Shown: in pieces, positions 7,370-14,903 of the stretch | Position numbering within the stretch: position 1 is the stretch's first letter | How the letters are laid out: the number at the start of each line of letters is the position of its first letter | Source: a virus | Virus record (IMG/VR): IMGVR_UViG_3300027503_000057 | Coordinates: 1 to 24,852 of that record | Reading direction: 5' to 3' (one strand) | DNA: 24,852 nt | The notes under the pieces: generated by a model | Told to the model about the DNA's origin: nothing | The model's database searches: none | Seen by the model: the letters and a program-made list of their open reading frames with translations, nothing else | Translations under genes and position numbers: made by a program

Positions 7370-8137
7370 TCAGGACTTGCTGAGGTCGAAGGTGGGTGCT
7401 TCGCTGGGACGGAAGTTGATGGCAACGCTTTGGCCGTCGTCCGGGTTCACGCTCAGGCTGGCGGAAGTCACGATCACGGGAACGGTGATCGAACGGCTGA
7501 GTGCTTCACTCACGGCGCCGCCGCTGCTGATCCGGTCGATGTACAACTTCATCGTGGCACCAGACTGCGAACGCTGGATCACGTCCTCAATCATCCGGCT
7601 GGACAGGTTGGTGGCGTCATCGGTGGTGTACACCGTGGCGGAACCAGAGCCGTCGGCGAAGCCGGTGATATAGGTGCGGAAAGGTGCGTACTGACCAATC
7701 GTTTGACCGATGGTCGTAACGTCGATTTCCGAACGGGTGATCTCGAAGCTCCAGTCGCGGACGGAGCCGACGACTGCGGGAGCAGCGTATGCAACCTTGA
7801 AGGCGTTGGGCGAAACGGCAGTGCCGTCATCCGTGATTGCAATCACCGTGCCACCTGCAGTAGCGGACACCTGCAGCACACCAGTGCTGGCGGTGTACGC
7901 AATCACGTAGTAGGTGGTGCCGGAGGTGATACCAGCAGGCAGAGTGCCGGTGCCGGCAGCGCCAGTGGTGGTATCGACCACGCTGAATTTCACGGGGTCG
8001 CCAACTTTGAAGCCCAGATAGGCTTCAATGGTGATTTCGTCGTCGGCAACATCGACGGCGGATTCACCGAAGGTTGCGCTGGTGCCAGCGGGAGAGTAGT
8101 ACAGGGCGCCGGAGGTGCCCGAAAGGACGGTGGCCAT
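7370..8137 (-). CDS. Major tail protein (tail tube subunit)
   Basis: A 255-aa protein between the tail-terminator-like gene and the G/GT chaperones, as expected for the tube subunit (lambda V position). Residues about 115-255 look like a tube fold (SVRDWSFEITRSEIDVTTIGQTIGQYAPFRTYITGFADGSGSATVYTTD...). Residues about 35-112 form a beta-rich insert (GFKVGDPVKFSVVD ... LPAGITSGTTYYVIAYTASTGVLQVS) of a type repeated in many phage virion proteins and likely surface-exposed. A strong terminator follows, consistent with high expression. The ATG at 8137 gives a natural MATVLSGTSG N-terminus. Confidence 0.85.
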   Translation of the reverse strand: MATVLSGTSGALYYSPAGTSATFGESAVDVADDEITIEAYLGFKVGDPVKFSVVDTTTGAAGTGTLPAGITSGTTYYVIAYTASTGVLQVSATAGGTVIAITDDGTAVSPNAFKVAYAAPAVVGSVRDWSFEITRSEIDVTTIGQTIGQYAPFRTYITGFADGSGSATVYTTDDATNLSSRMIEDVIQRSQSGATMKLYIDRISSGGAVSEALSRSITVPVIVTSASLSVNPDDGQSVAINFRPSEAPTFDLSKS

Positions 8138-8162
8138 AGGAAGTACCTACGAATGAACTACG

Positions 8163-8175
8163 CGGGCACTGCCCG
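8163..8175. repeat. 13-bp palindrome upstream of the tail tube gene
   Basis: CGGGCA (8163-8168) and TGCCCG (8170-8175) flank one base in the 69-bp gap between the tail-terminator-like gene and the tail-tube gene. It could be a protein-binding site or an mRNA stem in the tube-gene leader. Nothing in the sequence says which. Confidence 0.4.
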
Positions 8176-8206
8176 GCTTAATACAGGTTAGCGCCAGTAA
8201 CTTCCC

Positions 8207-8674
8207 TTAAGAAATAACTTGCGCTTTGAAGCCGGCTTCAATTCGTGAAATAAAGAACGGCGTAAAAGCACGGCGAGACTGCTGGTCCGGTGAAGTTCCA
8301 GCGAAATCAGGGCTAAAACTGGGGCCGCTGATGCCGTCGAGGCGCATGTACACGCCTGAATTAGCTTTTGAGGTGTTATTGATGGTGTTAAGGGTGGTAA
8401 ATGCTGTGTTTACAAGTGTTTGATTGCGGGCAGGACCCTTGCCTTTGGGCGTGTAGGTGCGGATGACAATCGTGCCACGCACCATGTCGTGGCTTGTAGT
8501 CAAAGTAGGTTCAGTGGTTAGGCCGAATTGAATGTTGATGTGGACGAACTCCTCGCTACTGTCAGCGTCGTCGTTGAAGACGTTGTCGAAATAGACCGGG
8601 ACAGCGGGGTCGAGATCGTTATACGCGCTCAGTAACGAAGCCTCAAGAGCAGCACGGATACTTTGGTAATTCAT
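8207..8674 (-). CDS. Probable tail terminator protein (lambda U position)
   Basis: A 155-aa alpha/beta protein (MNYQSIRAALEASLLSAYN... VPVYFDNVFND...) ending ...FFISRIEAGFKAQVIS. Length, the pattern 'short helix, VPVYFDN, then beta strands with TIVIRTYTPKGKG', and its place between the HK97-gp10-like neck gene and the tube gene fit tail terminator/completion proteins, which cap the finished tube and join it to the head. The identity rests mainly on synteny. It overlaps the upstream gene by 4 bases. Confidence 0.7.
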   Translation of the reverse strand: MNYQSIRAALEASLLSAYNDLDPAVPVYFDNVFNDDADSSEEFVHINIQFGLTTEPTLTTSHDMVRGTIVIRTYTPKGKGPARNQTLVNTAFTTLNTINNTSKANSGVYMRLDGISGPSFSPDFAGTSPDQQSRRAFTPFFISRIEAGFKAQVIS

Positions 8675-9192
8675 GCACCAAAACCTCTTGCACGACCGAA
8701 ACCTTGACGGATTCCTTTAGCAAGATCTCTGTCTAAGGTACCCCCCAAATTGTAGTTGGTCCACCAGTTAAGAGGTGCAGTGCTGATTGCCAAGCCCTCA
8801 CCCGCACCGACCTGTCCGCGGCGTTGTCCATACCTGATACCTTCATTTACAGGCTCTTTAATCGGACGCGTTTTTTGTCGAATAAAGACACCGTCAACTA
8901 AATCCATAGCTTCATCCGCGTAACTAGCCCCATTGACTATCTGATATAAAGTTCCGGCTGTAAAACGTGTCTTTGGTACGTTTCGCTTTGTATACCTATA
9001 AATACTGCCCGATCCTCTAGGGCCTCCAACAGCTGCGCCTTTAGGTAAGGCGTACCAGGCAGATGAAAATTCTCCTGTGTACGCTGGTCCCGCTTGGGCT
9101 AAACCGTTCATTATCTGTACACAAGCCTCCTGCGCTGCTGTAATCGTGGCGGCTTCAATATCCTTTACAAGGAACTTGATGTCACGGGCCAT
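8671..9192 (-). CDS. HK97 gp10-like neck protein
   Basis: A 173-aa protein, MARDIKFLVKDIEAATITAAQEA..., with the central YTGEFSSAWYALPKG, YQIVNGASYADEAMDLVDGVF and RPIKEPVNEG segments. The layout (N-terminal helix, then S/W-containing strand, 'N..SYA..ie.G' motif) is that of HK97 gp10-like neck or tail-completion proteins, and the position agrees. Its DNA is clearly lower in GC than both neighbours and uses codons such as CTA, GTA, ATA and TTA, like the tape measure and the last HNH gene. This suggests a separate origin by recombination. It shares 1 base with the upstream gene and 4 with the downstream one. Confidence 0.65.
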   Translation of the reverse strand: MARDIKFLVKDIEAATITAAQEACVQIMNGLAQAGPAYTGEFSSAWYALPKGAAVGGPRGSGSIYRYTKRNVPKTRFTAGTLYQIVNGASYADEAMDLVDGVFIRQKTRPIKEPVNEGIRYGQRRGQVGAGEGLAISTAPLNWWTNYNLGGTLDRDLAKGIRQGFGRARGFGA

Positions 9193-9569
9193 TATTGGGG
9201 CCTCAGAAGGATGGTGTGCAGGATTGCGTGTTCTCCACGGGCAGTCTTGCAGCTGATGATGCGGCCGGTCTTGGTGACGCTGTTTTCGGTGTACTGAATC
9301 CGATCCCGCACGCTAGGGACGTACTTACCGAGTTCGGCGTTACCGATGATGACTTTGAGGTCGTTTGTCTGGTAAAAACTCTCGAACTCTTCGGGATTTG
9401 CTTGGAAAATCAAGGCGCGAACAGTGACGCTTGTGTCAGCTCCAGAGACTTCACCTGTGGTGGTGTTATATGTCGGTGAGGTGTTGGCTTTTAAGTAGGT
9501 AACGTCCTGACCCCATTGCGCCAAAAGCGGGGCAGGTAGTCCGGCAAATGTGGAATCGACGAGGCTCAT
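9192..9569 (-). CDS. Probable head closure / head-tail joining protein
   Basis: A 125-aa mostly beta protein (APLLAQWGQDVTYLKANTSPTYNTTTGEV... VTVRALIFQANPEEFESF... LKVIIGNAELGKYVPSVRDRIQYTENSVTKTGRIISC). This matches the general pattern of siphovirus head-closure (stopper) proteins, which plug the connector after DNA packaging. It follows the connector gene and precedes the HK97-gp10-like gene, the usual place. The family call is by pattern and synteny only. Confidence 0.65.
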   Translation of the reverse strand: MSLVDSTFAGLPAPLLAQWGQDVTYLKANTSPTYNTTTGEVSGADTSVTVRALIFQANPEEFESFYQTNDLKVIIGNAELGKYVPSVRDRIQYTENSVTKTGRIISCKTARGEHAILHTILLRPQ

Positions 9570-9570
9570 A

Positions 9571-10101
9571 TCAACCTCTCACGACGCGGACTTGGTAGCC
9601 GCCGCTGCCACCAAGGCAGTAGGCGCCCAAATAAGACTGGAGCCAGGGATATACGTCGAAAATGTTGTTGATCGTTCCAACGGCTTGGGAGGTTTGGCTG
9701 TACTTGACTTGAAGGTCGCCCAGTTTGACTTCGTCGTAGAGGCCGGTGGTGCCGGTGTTGCCCGTGACGGCGTCGGTGTCGTTGGCTAATGCACGTGCCA
9801 GCTCGTAGGTGGCGTATTTGATGTCGGCGGGGATGGTGCTACAAGTCAGCTCCACCTGATCGACTTGGTAGTTGTTGCGGGGCCATTTCAAGGCTTGACC
9901 GCTATCGCAGCGGTCGCCGTAAAAATTCAGGCTGTCGATCCAGCGGGTGGCGGAAATCAGTGCGCGGTTCTTTGCGTCGTCAGTCTTGTCGGTCCAAGTG
10001 GTCGAACTTGGGACTGTTTCGAAGTACGTGTTTGCCTCGGCCAGCGTCACATAGCTGTTAGCGGAGGCGCTACTCAATGTGGCGTTGATCGTGGCGGCCA
10101 C
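9571..10101 (-). CDS. Head-tail connector / adaptor protein (DnaT-like fold family)
   Basis: A 176-aa protein if started at GTG 10101 (MAATINATLSSASANSYVTLAEANTYFETVPSS...). The frame is open to a TTG at 10137, but that start falls against the terminator at 10136-10162, so the GTG is preferred. The pattern 'SYVTLAEANTYF ... W ... K..ALI.ATRWID...F.G.....QALKWPR' and the later 'P.DIKYATYELA' is that of phage adaptor proteins annotated as putative DnaT-like single-strand-binding domains. These sit on the portal and join head to neck. A promoter downstream of the capsid terminator would be expected, but only a weak candidate is visible. Confidence 0.78.
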   Translation of the reverse strand: MAATINATLSSASANSYVTLAEANTYFETVPSSTTWTDKTDDAKNRALISATRWIDSLNFYGDRCDSGQALKWPRNNYQVDQVELTCSTIPADIKYATYELARALANDTDAVTGNTGTTGLYDEVKLGDLQVKYSQTSQAVGTINNIFDVYPWLQSYLGAYCLGGSGGYQVRVVRG

Positions 10102-10135
10102 AACTACTACACATACTTTCTCGCAGTGTAGCGCC

Positions 10136-10162
10136 AATAAAAAAGCCCCACCGAAGTGGGGC
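10136..10162 (-). terminator. Intrinsic terminator after the capsid gene
   Basis: On the minus strand GCCCCAC (10162-10156), a TTCG tetraloop and GTGGGGC (10151-10145) are followed by six T residues. It lies 22 bases past the capsid stop and is a textbook terminator. It should separate abundant capsid mRNA from the neck genes. Confidence 0.93.
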
Positions 10163-10183
10163 CGTTTCCTCTCGATCTGATTA

Positions 10184-11263
10184 TCAGATGGTGGAGGTGT
10201 CGAGGGGGCTGTTGACGGTGAGCTGAACCATGGGGATCAGGTCGATGTCGTAGGTGGCGCTCCAGTTGCCCGAGGTGGCCAGGGTGGCGTTGGTCGGGTT
10301 GTCGTTGGCGGAGGTCCACTTGGTGCCCATCACGTGATAGGCAGAGTGGTAGTCCACCGAGAGCACGTCCTGCTTGGACAGGATGTTGCGGTCGGCTTCG
10401 ATGCGGAGGTCCTGCTGTACGCCTTCCAGGATGGTGCCACCCTTGGTCAGATAGCAGTAGAACTCACGCTGGTGGCCGGCGGTGCCAGGAGCCACGGTGT
10501 TGACGGCGGGATCCATGATCACGCGCAGACCGGCAAATTCGCCGATGCTGCGGGCGCCAACGCCCACGCCGCCACCACCCCAAACCACGGAGCCGGAAGC
10601 GGCCAGTGCGGAGGTGGAGAAGGTCAGCAGGCCAACCTGATACAGGTAGAAGCCAACGGAGGGGTGGACAACCAGGGTGTCCAGTTCGTCGCCGCGCTCA
10701 CCCAGCAGGGCGCGGGCACGTGCCACAGCAGCGCCAGTCAGGAAGTTGGCTTCTGCGCCGCCGGAAGCAGCAGCAACACCCAGGTCGAGGGCGTTAGCAG
10801 ACAGTGCCGAACCGAACAGACCGGACAGCTGGCTGAACAGACGGGCGCTGTTCAGTTTGTTGATGGCGTCGGCCAGCTGGTTGCGGATGTGCAGCATGGG
10901 GTCTTCCCCAGCGGCGAGCATCGCAACGTCGTCCACTGCATACGCGAAACCGCGATGGCAGATGGTGGCGATTTGGGTGCCGGTGCCGATCTTCTGGGGG
11001 GTCAGGTAGCCAGCGGTGCTGGTGCCCCAGGTAGCGGTGCCGTCCATGATCTCCTCGGTGGGAGACACGGGGTTGAACTCGGGCACCTGGATGCGGGTGC
11101 CGCCTTCGCGGGCATCCAGCAGGCTGTTGCGGACGACAGCGCCGCTCTTGATGAACAGGCTGCGCTCTTTGATCGCCTCAGACACATAGGTGCTGAGGTT
11201 ATTGCGCTTGACGATGTCCGCCAGAAGGACACCGCCGGAATAATTCTGAAATGGTGCGGCCAC
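10184..11263 (-). CDS. Major capsid protein
   Basis: A 359-aa protein opening MAAPFQNYSGGVLLADIVKRNNLSTYVSEAIKERSLFIKSGAV, with RIQVPEFNPVSPTEEIMDGT and WGTSTAGYLTPQ. I recognise this opening from coat proteins of siphoviruses infecting marine bacteria and cyanobacteria, and the protein should adopt the HK97 fold. It follows a scaffold gene and is followed by a strong terminator, as expected for the most abundant virion protein. The start is GTG 11263 with GGAG eight bases upstream on the minus strand. Two small inverted repeats lie in the leader. Codon use is high-GC. Confidence 0.92.
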   Translation of the reverse strand: MAAPFQNYSGGVLLADIVKRNNLSTYVSEAIKERSLFIKSGAVVRNSLLDAREGGTRIQVPEFNPVSPTEEIMDGTATWGTSTAGYLTPQKIGTGTQIATICHRGFAYAVDDVAMLAAGEDPMLHIRNQLADAINKLNSARLFSQLSGLFGSALSANALDLGVAAASGGAEANFLTGAAVARARALLGERGDELDTLVVHPSVGFYLYQVGLLTFSTSALAASGSVVWGGGGVGVGARSIGEFAGLRVIMDPAVNTVAPGTAGHQREFYCYLTKGGTILEGVQQDLRIEADRNILSKQDVLSVDYHSAYHVMGTKWTSANDNPTNATLATSGNWSATYDIDLIPMVQLTVNSPLDTSTI

Positions 11264-11293
11264 TTCAAACTCCAGAAAGGGGTGGGTTGGGGT

Positions 11294-11329
11294 TCAAGTC
11301 ACAGACTTGAGGTGGTGTCCCACGGGGAC
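11294..11329. repeat. Two short inverted repeats between scaffold and capsid genes
   Basis: TCAAGTC/GACTTGA (11294-11300 and 11304-11310) over a 3-nt loop, and GTCCC/GGGAC (11317-11321 and 11325-11329) over a 3-nt loop, fill most of the 66-bp gap before the capsid gene. No T-run follows either, so they are more likely mRNA stability or processing elements than terminators. Confidence 0.45.
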
Positions 11330-12052
11330 TTAGCGACCCGCTTCTCTCTTCAGCACAGCTGCGAGATCAGGATCGCTGGCTTCCAAGGCCATTTGCCTCG
11401 TTAGGTTAATACTACCTTCCTTCCATGGGTTAGCCATTCCAGGCGCAATCGTGGAGTTGGGAGTGGGTTTTGCACCCATTCCAGCTGCACTGCTTGGCTT
11501 GAAATGATGCTCGAATCCAGAACCGGGGTTCTTGAGATTGGAAAGGTAGGCGTTAATGTCTTGCTCAACACCGCCGTTCAAAACAACAACGCTGCCGCTG
11601 TCATTCTTGCGGAGGTTGTTTTGCAATAGCTGCAACATCTGCTCGGCGTTGATAGCTCCAGCCTGGCTGATGGCAGCAAGGGCGCTGGTTTTCATTGCGG
11701 CAGTCTCGTTTGAGGTGCGCAAATCCTCCAGCTGGCGGTTTAACTCCGCGATTTGTAGGTCTTTTTCCTGGGCGGTTTTGTTGGCTTCCTCCCAGAGATC
11801 TTTCCATTGGCCTTGGTCTTCCAGCGTTTTCTTGCGCTGGTCGTCCTGCTTCTTGTAGACCTCGTCGAGTTTGGCCTTGATGCCTTGGAATTTTTCCTCG
11901 GCTTCGACCGCTTGATTCTTCAACGCAGCAATCTGACTTTCGTACTCAGCTTTTAGCTGGGCTGATTGGTCAGGTTGGGGAGCGGTGTCGGCTCCAGCCA
12001 CGGGCTGGGTAGGAGTTTCCACGGGAAATTCCTGGATGACTTGCTCTTCCAT
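11330..12052 (-). CDS. Capsid scaffold protein
   Basis: A 240-aa acidic protein with a long central coiled coil (QLKAEYESQIAALKNQAVEAEEKF to LNRQLEDLRTSNET, about residues 30-120), followed by a helical segment and a flexible GMGAKPTPN-containing tail. Place (just before the capsid gene), size and helical content identify a scaffold that directs capsid assembly and is later removed. The frame could begin at TTG 12058, but ATG 12052 follows the stop of the upstream gene by two bases and is preferred. The C-terminal INLTRQMALEASDPDLAAVLKREAGR may be the capsid-binding helix (inference). Confidence 0.88.
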   Translation of the reverse strand: MEEQVIQEFPVETPTQPVAGADTAPQPDQSAQLKAEYESQIAALKNQAVEAEEKFQGIKAKLDEVYKKQDDQRKKTLEDQGQWKDLWEEANKTAQEKDLQIAELNRQLEDLRTSNETAAMKTSALAAISQAGAINAEQMLQLLQNNLRKNDSGSVVVLNGGVEQDINAYLSNLKNPGSGFEHHFKPSSAAGMGAKPTPNSTIAPGMANPWKEGSINLTRQMALEASDPDLAAVLKREAGR

Positions 12053-12054
12053 AC

Positions 12055-12240
12055 TCAAAATTCAGTTTCGGGGGTTTCGGGGGTCTCAAGCACAGACTCT
12101 TTGGTCTTGCGCTTGCGGGGTTCGGGAGCAGGCTCCGGGGCGGGCTTGTCTTTCTCGTACAAGTTCTCAGCACGAAGCTCTACAAGTTCCCACTTGTAGG
12201 TGCCGTCTGGCTGTAGAACTTTGTCAAGGTGCTTGTCCAT
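12055..12240 (-). CDS. Small protein between portal and scaffold
   Basis: A 61-aa protein, MDKHLDKVLQPDGTYKWELVELRAENLYEK followed by a Pro/Glu/Lys-rich tail (KPAPEPAPEPRKRKTKES). It lies 35 bases after the portal gene and abuts the scaffold start. The family is not recognised. Charged, partly disordered small proteins in this slot are common in siphoviruses and may help scaffold or portal assembly (inference). Confidence 0.75.
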   Translation of the reverse strand: MDKHLDKVLQPDGTYKWELVELRAENLYEKDKPAPEPAPEPRKRKTKESVLETPETPETEF

Positions 12241-12275
12241 GACAAAGGAAAAGAGTGCAGTATTACTCTACTGCA

Positions 12276-13763
12276 CTACACGGATTCGTCCTCTTGCTCC
12301 TCTTGTTCGGGGCTTTCCAGTAGTTCTTCCTCGGCGGTGGATTCGGAGGCGGTAGGAAGAATTTCGCCTTGGACCAGGATTTGGCGGAATTCGTCGCGGT
12401 CCAGTACGCCTTGGCCGAAGAGTGCAGTTAGTGCGGTGATGTCTTGGCCGATCAGACGGTCGATGTCGAAGTCGCGGCTGATCTTGACTTCTGGGGGCTC
12501 CAGCTGCAGGTAACTGGCGGCCAGATTGAAGGCGCCTTGCAGGGTTTGCTCTAGGTCCATGGAGACCATCGACAGCATGGAGTTGGTGTCTACGCGGTCG
12601 AGACGGCGGGCGTCGGCAGACTCAGCCACGAATTTCTGCTGGCTCAGAGTGCTGATGCCCAGCGTGGCCATCTGTTGCTGCAGTTCGCGGATTTCGTTGC
12701 TTTGGGCTTCAAATGCGCTCGAAGCAGGTTCCACGTAGTAGACCTTGTTGCCCGGCTGGGTGGCAATGGCGTAGTTCACGCTTACTGCCATGTCCTTGGT
12801 CTGGTCGTCCCAGCCCTCAAGGACAAGCATCGGCTGGGATGCAATGTGGAGGCTGTGGATTAGGTCGGCTTGGCGCTGGAAGTGGGCCAGGTTCAAATAG
12901 GCGATGTCCAGCAGCGGGGGCTTGCTGGTCATCGTGTCGGTCTTGTTTGAGTACAGCGTCACCAGGGGGATTTCACCCAGGCTGTAGTCGCCCGACTCCA
13001 CCAAGTCGTAGTCGGAGGTGCTGGTGGTGGCGTCGAAGGCGTTGGGATAAGGGAAGCCGCCGACTTGCTCTTTCTTGGTTTCGGTTTGGCGGTAGATGCG
13101 GTATCGACCGGGTTCGATGACACGGACTTGGTCGTACACTTTTTCGCCGAACTCGCCGTCGGGTAGCACTGCCTTTTCGGCGATTCTTACCTGAACCAGG
13201 TTTCCGTAATTCACTTCGCGGTCCAAACGCCAGCCGTAGATGTTGCTGGGGTCGATCTCGATCCAGTAGGGGCGGCGGTTTAGGGCGCGTTCTTCGGCAA
13301 GGCTGCGGGCACCAGTTGGTGCGGGGAAATCAACCAGGGTGTGGCTGTGGCCGTAGGTCAAGGCGCAGATCAGACTGCGGCGGGCATACTCGTCCAGATC
13401 GGAACCGCAGCCGTCAACGTTCTTGGAGAAGACCTCGCTCCAGTAGGGGTCGCCGGTCAGTGTGATGGGTTTGCGCAGGATCAAACCGGCGGCGGCGCGG
13501 ATCAGACGCTGCGTGTAAGGCGAGAAGACGGCGCGGTTGACTCGTGCGAGGTAGGCCGTGTAGTCCTCGCGGGGTTCTAGGGGGAGGAAGGCTTCGCTGT
13601 TCTCGCGGAGATACTCGGTGCCGAGCGTTACGGCTTTCATTATTTCCCAGCCCTTCATCTGCTCCATCACGGCGGCGGTGCGCGTGAAGGGGTTGTCAGT
13701 GCCGCCCATGTAGGTGGAACTGACGAGATGGGTGCGGATGCGGCCGGGGACTGCGTAAGTCAT
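12276..13763 (-). CDS. Portal protein (DUF4055 type)
   Basis: A 495-aa protein following the terminase module. The pattern YLPLEPREDYTAYLARVNRAVFSPYTQRLIRAAAGLILRKP, YGHSHTLVDFP, WIEIDPSNIYGWR and LIPLVTLYSN-like text is that of DUF4055 portal proteins, which form the dodecameric DNA channel of the capsid. The later LNLAHFQRQADLIHSLHIASQPMLVLEGW and the ATLGISTLSQQKFVAESADARRLDRVD stretch also fit a portal clip and crown region. The C-terminus is acidic (EEELLESPEQEEQEDESV). The ATG at 13763 lies 4 bases after the previous stop. Coding is high-GC throughout. Confidence 0.9.
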   Translation of the reverse strand: MTYAVPGRIRTHLVSSTYMGGTDNPFTRTAAVMEQMKGWEIMKAVTLGTEYLRENSEAFLPLEPREDYTAYLARVNRAVFSPYTQRLIRAAAGLILRKPITLTGDPYWSEVFSKNVDGCGSDLDEYARRSLICALTYGHSHTLVDFPAPTGARSLAEERALNRRPYWIEIDPSNIYGWRLDREVNYGNLVQVRIAEKAVLPDGEFGEKVYDQVRVIEPGRYRIYRQTETKKEQVGGFPYPNAFDATTSTSDYDLVESGDYSLGEIPLVTLYSNKTDTMTSKPPLLDIAYLNLAHFQRQADLIHSLHIASQPMLVLEGWDDQTKDMAVSVNYAIATQPGNKVYYVEPASSAFEAQSNEIRELQQQMATLGISTLSQQKFVAESADARRLDRVDTNSMLSMVSMDLEQTLQGAFNLAASYLQLEPPEVKISRDFDIDRLIGQDITALTALFGQGVLDRDEFRQILVQGEILPTASESTAEEELLESPEQEEQEDESV

Positions 13764-13767
13764 TTAG

Positions 13768-14043
13768 TCACCATTTGGTGCGGTCAGCCCAGTAGGCAGC
13801 CGACATCTTTCCTTTTTTAATGTTAGCTGCATGGCGTGCTTTGAAGGATTCACGCCGTTTCTTATCCGCGTCGGACTCTCCAGTGCGCTTGGGGCTGCCG
13901 CTGACGCCCTGCTGGCCGAAACGGATTAGTTTTACTTCGTCGCCCTCTTTTGCGAGAACTACGTGTGATTTAGTGGGGTGTTTTGGGGTGCGCTTGGGTT
14001 TGTTGTAGCCGTCAAATTTCTCGCCTCGGTATTCAATCGTCAT
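13768..14043 (-). CDS. Small basic phage protein with RRxSFKARH motif
   Basis: A 91-aa basic protein. The core 'VKLIRFGQQGVSGSP...DADKKRRESFKARHAANIKKGKMSAAYWADRTKW' matches a small family I know from many phages, including cyanophages, where the end reads 'RRKSFRARHNC......ARYWSCKKW'. The function is not established. It regularly lies near portal and head genes, so a head-associated role is a fair inference. The start overlaps the end of the upstream 61-aa gene by 11 bases. Confidence 0.82.
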   Translation of the reverse strand: MTIEYRGEKFDGYNKPKRTPKHPTKSHVVLAKEGDEVKLIRFGQQGVSGSPKRTGESDADKKRRESFKARHAANIKKGKMSAAYWADRTKW

Positions 14044-14218
14044 CTTCTTCCTCCTCTTCGATGGGGATTAGGACTTCGACGCCTTGCGCCAGCTTAGAGA
14101 CGAAGGCGCCGAGGATTGCGGGTTCGTTTGGGGTGGCAAATACAAATGTGGCGGTGGTTGTGCCCTCCTCGGCGTCAATTTCGATGTGGACGCAACCGCC
14201 GCTGACTGTTTCGATCAT
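14033..14218 (-). CDS. Small acidic protein, unknown function
   Basis: A 61-aa protein, MIETVSGGCVHIEIDAEEGTTTATFVFATPNEPAILGAFVSKLAQGVEVLIP, ending in a run of nine Glu/Asp residues. It is tightly packed between genes of the same operon: the start shares 1 base with the upstream stop, and the end overlaps the next gene by 11 bases. It looks like a small beta-rich domain with an acidic tail. No family recognised. Confidence 0.7.
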   Translation of the reverse strand: MIETVSGGCVHIEIDAEEGTTTATFVFATPNEPAILGAFVSKLAQGVEVLIPIEEEEEDDD

Positions 14219-14559
14219 TAGCCGTGATACGCAACAGCAACAATCGGAACAACACTAGGCGTGCCAGAGCTGATGGAAGCAATACGCATACGCACTTTGT
14301 TTGCGGGTTTGCCGGTATAAAAATAGGCGTATTGGCCGTTGGAGTTGATAGTTTTGCTGCTATCTAGCTCGAACCAGGTGTTGCCGCCGTTGTAGTTGGC
14401 CTCGAAGGACAGTGTGAAGTTGGCGCCGCCTGTTACGACGGCGGCGAAGGTAAATTCGCTGCTGTCGGCGTGGACTTCGAAGGTTTGATTTACCGCAGTT
14501 AGTGGGGTGGACTGGTGGTGTTCCACCAGGTTGGTGCCGCGTGAGATGGTGAGAGCCAT
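14218..14559 (-). CDS. Beta-rich small structural-type protein, unknown function
   Basis: A 113-aa protein with alternating strands (FEVHADSSEFTFAAVVTGGANFTLSFEANYNGGNTWFELDSSKTINSNGQYAYFYTGKPANKVRMRIASISSG). It resembles a single jelly-roll or Ig-like domain, such as a decoration protein. 'NYNGGNTWFELDSSKTI' resembles text found in phage accessory virion proteins. Its place between terminase and portal is unusual for a decoration protein, so the role is left open. It overlaps both neighbours by 1 base. Confidence 0.75.
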   Translation of the reverse strand: MALTISRGTNLVEHHQSTPLTAVNQTFEVHADSSEFTFAAVVTGGANFTLSFEANYNGGNTWFELDSSKTINSNGQYAYFYTGKPANKVRMRIASISSGTPSVVPIVAVAYHG

Positions 14560-14720
14560 TACTTCCTCCGTTTTTTGGCGGTCTTGGCCGCTTCTTTGAA
14601 GGCTTTGGCAGTTGGGGCGCCGGGAGTGCCGGGTTTACGCATTTTTTCGCCCGAGCCAGCCTCAATGCGCTTGCGCTTGGCGGCGATATTTGCGTATAAA
14701 CCCTTCTTTTTGGCGGCCAT
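14559..14720 (-). CDS. Very small Lys-rich phage protein (KKGLYANIAAKRKRI family)
   Basis: A 53-aa protein, MAAKKKGLYANIAAKRKRIE then AGSGEKMRKPGTPGAPTAKA and a Lys-rich end, read from ATG 14720 to TAA 14561-14559. Small proteins with the same KKGLYANI..KRKRI.AGSGEKMRKPG.KGAPT text are widespread in phages, including cyanophages. The function is unknown, and the strong positive charge suggests binding to DNA or packaging partners (inference). It starts 2 bases after the upstream stop (TAGTTATG), and its TAA overlaps the next ATG. Confidence 0.85.
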   Translation of the reverse strand: MAAKKKGLYANIAAKRKRIEAGSGEKMRKPGTPGAPTAKAFKEAAKTAKKRRK

Positions 14721-14722
14721 AA

Positions 14723-14872
14723 CTACTTTTTCCTCTTGGAGGCGGCTTTTTTCGCTTTGCGGGCTGTCTCGTAAGCAATAGCAGCTGCCTGCTTTTGGTC
14801 ATAGCCCTCTTTCACCAGCATCCGAATGTTTTCGGAGATGGTTTTTTGGGAATAACCGCGCTTAAGAGGCAT
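14723..14872 (-). CDS. Small basic phage protein ([13 protein letters not shown] family)
   Basis: A 49-aa protein from ATG 14872, [20 protein letters not shown] and on to a Lys-rich tail. This pattern, 'KRGYS.KTIS.NI..L...G....QA.AIA...ARKAK', is common in small proteins next to terminase or portal genes. The frame is open further upstream to 15007, but that part overlaps the end of the terminase and has no such similarity, so the internal ATG is chosen. It starts 31 bases beyond the terminase stop. The function is unknown. Confidence 0.85.
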   Translation of the reverse strand: MPLKRGYSQKTISENIRMLVKEGYDQKQAAAIAYETARKAKKAASKRKK

Positions 14873-14903
14873 GGCACCAGCGATTTTCTGCAGTCTAGGT
14901 GTC

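Noticed and set aside
10102-10137. Connector protein starting at TTG 10137
   Set aside because: That start touches the T-run of the capsid terminator. GTG 10101 gives a normal adaptor N-terminus.
10334-11404. A 356-codon plus-strand frame opposite the capsid gene, and similarly 7430-8191 opposite the tail tube
   Set aside because: Both are antisense to well-supported structural genes and read as Gly/His/Val-rich shadow sequence with no recognisable family.
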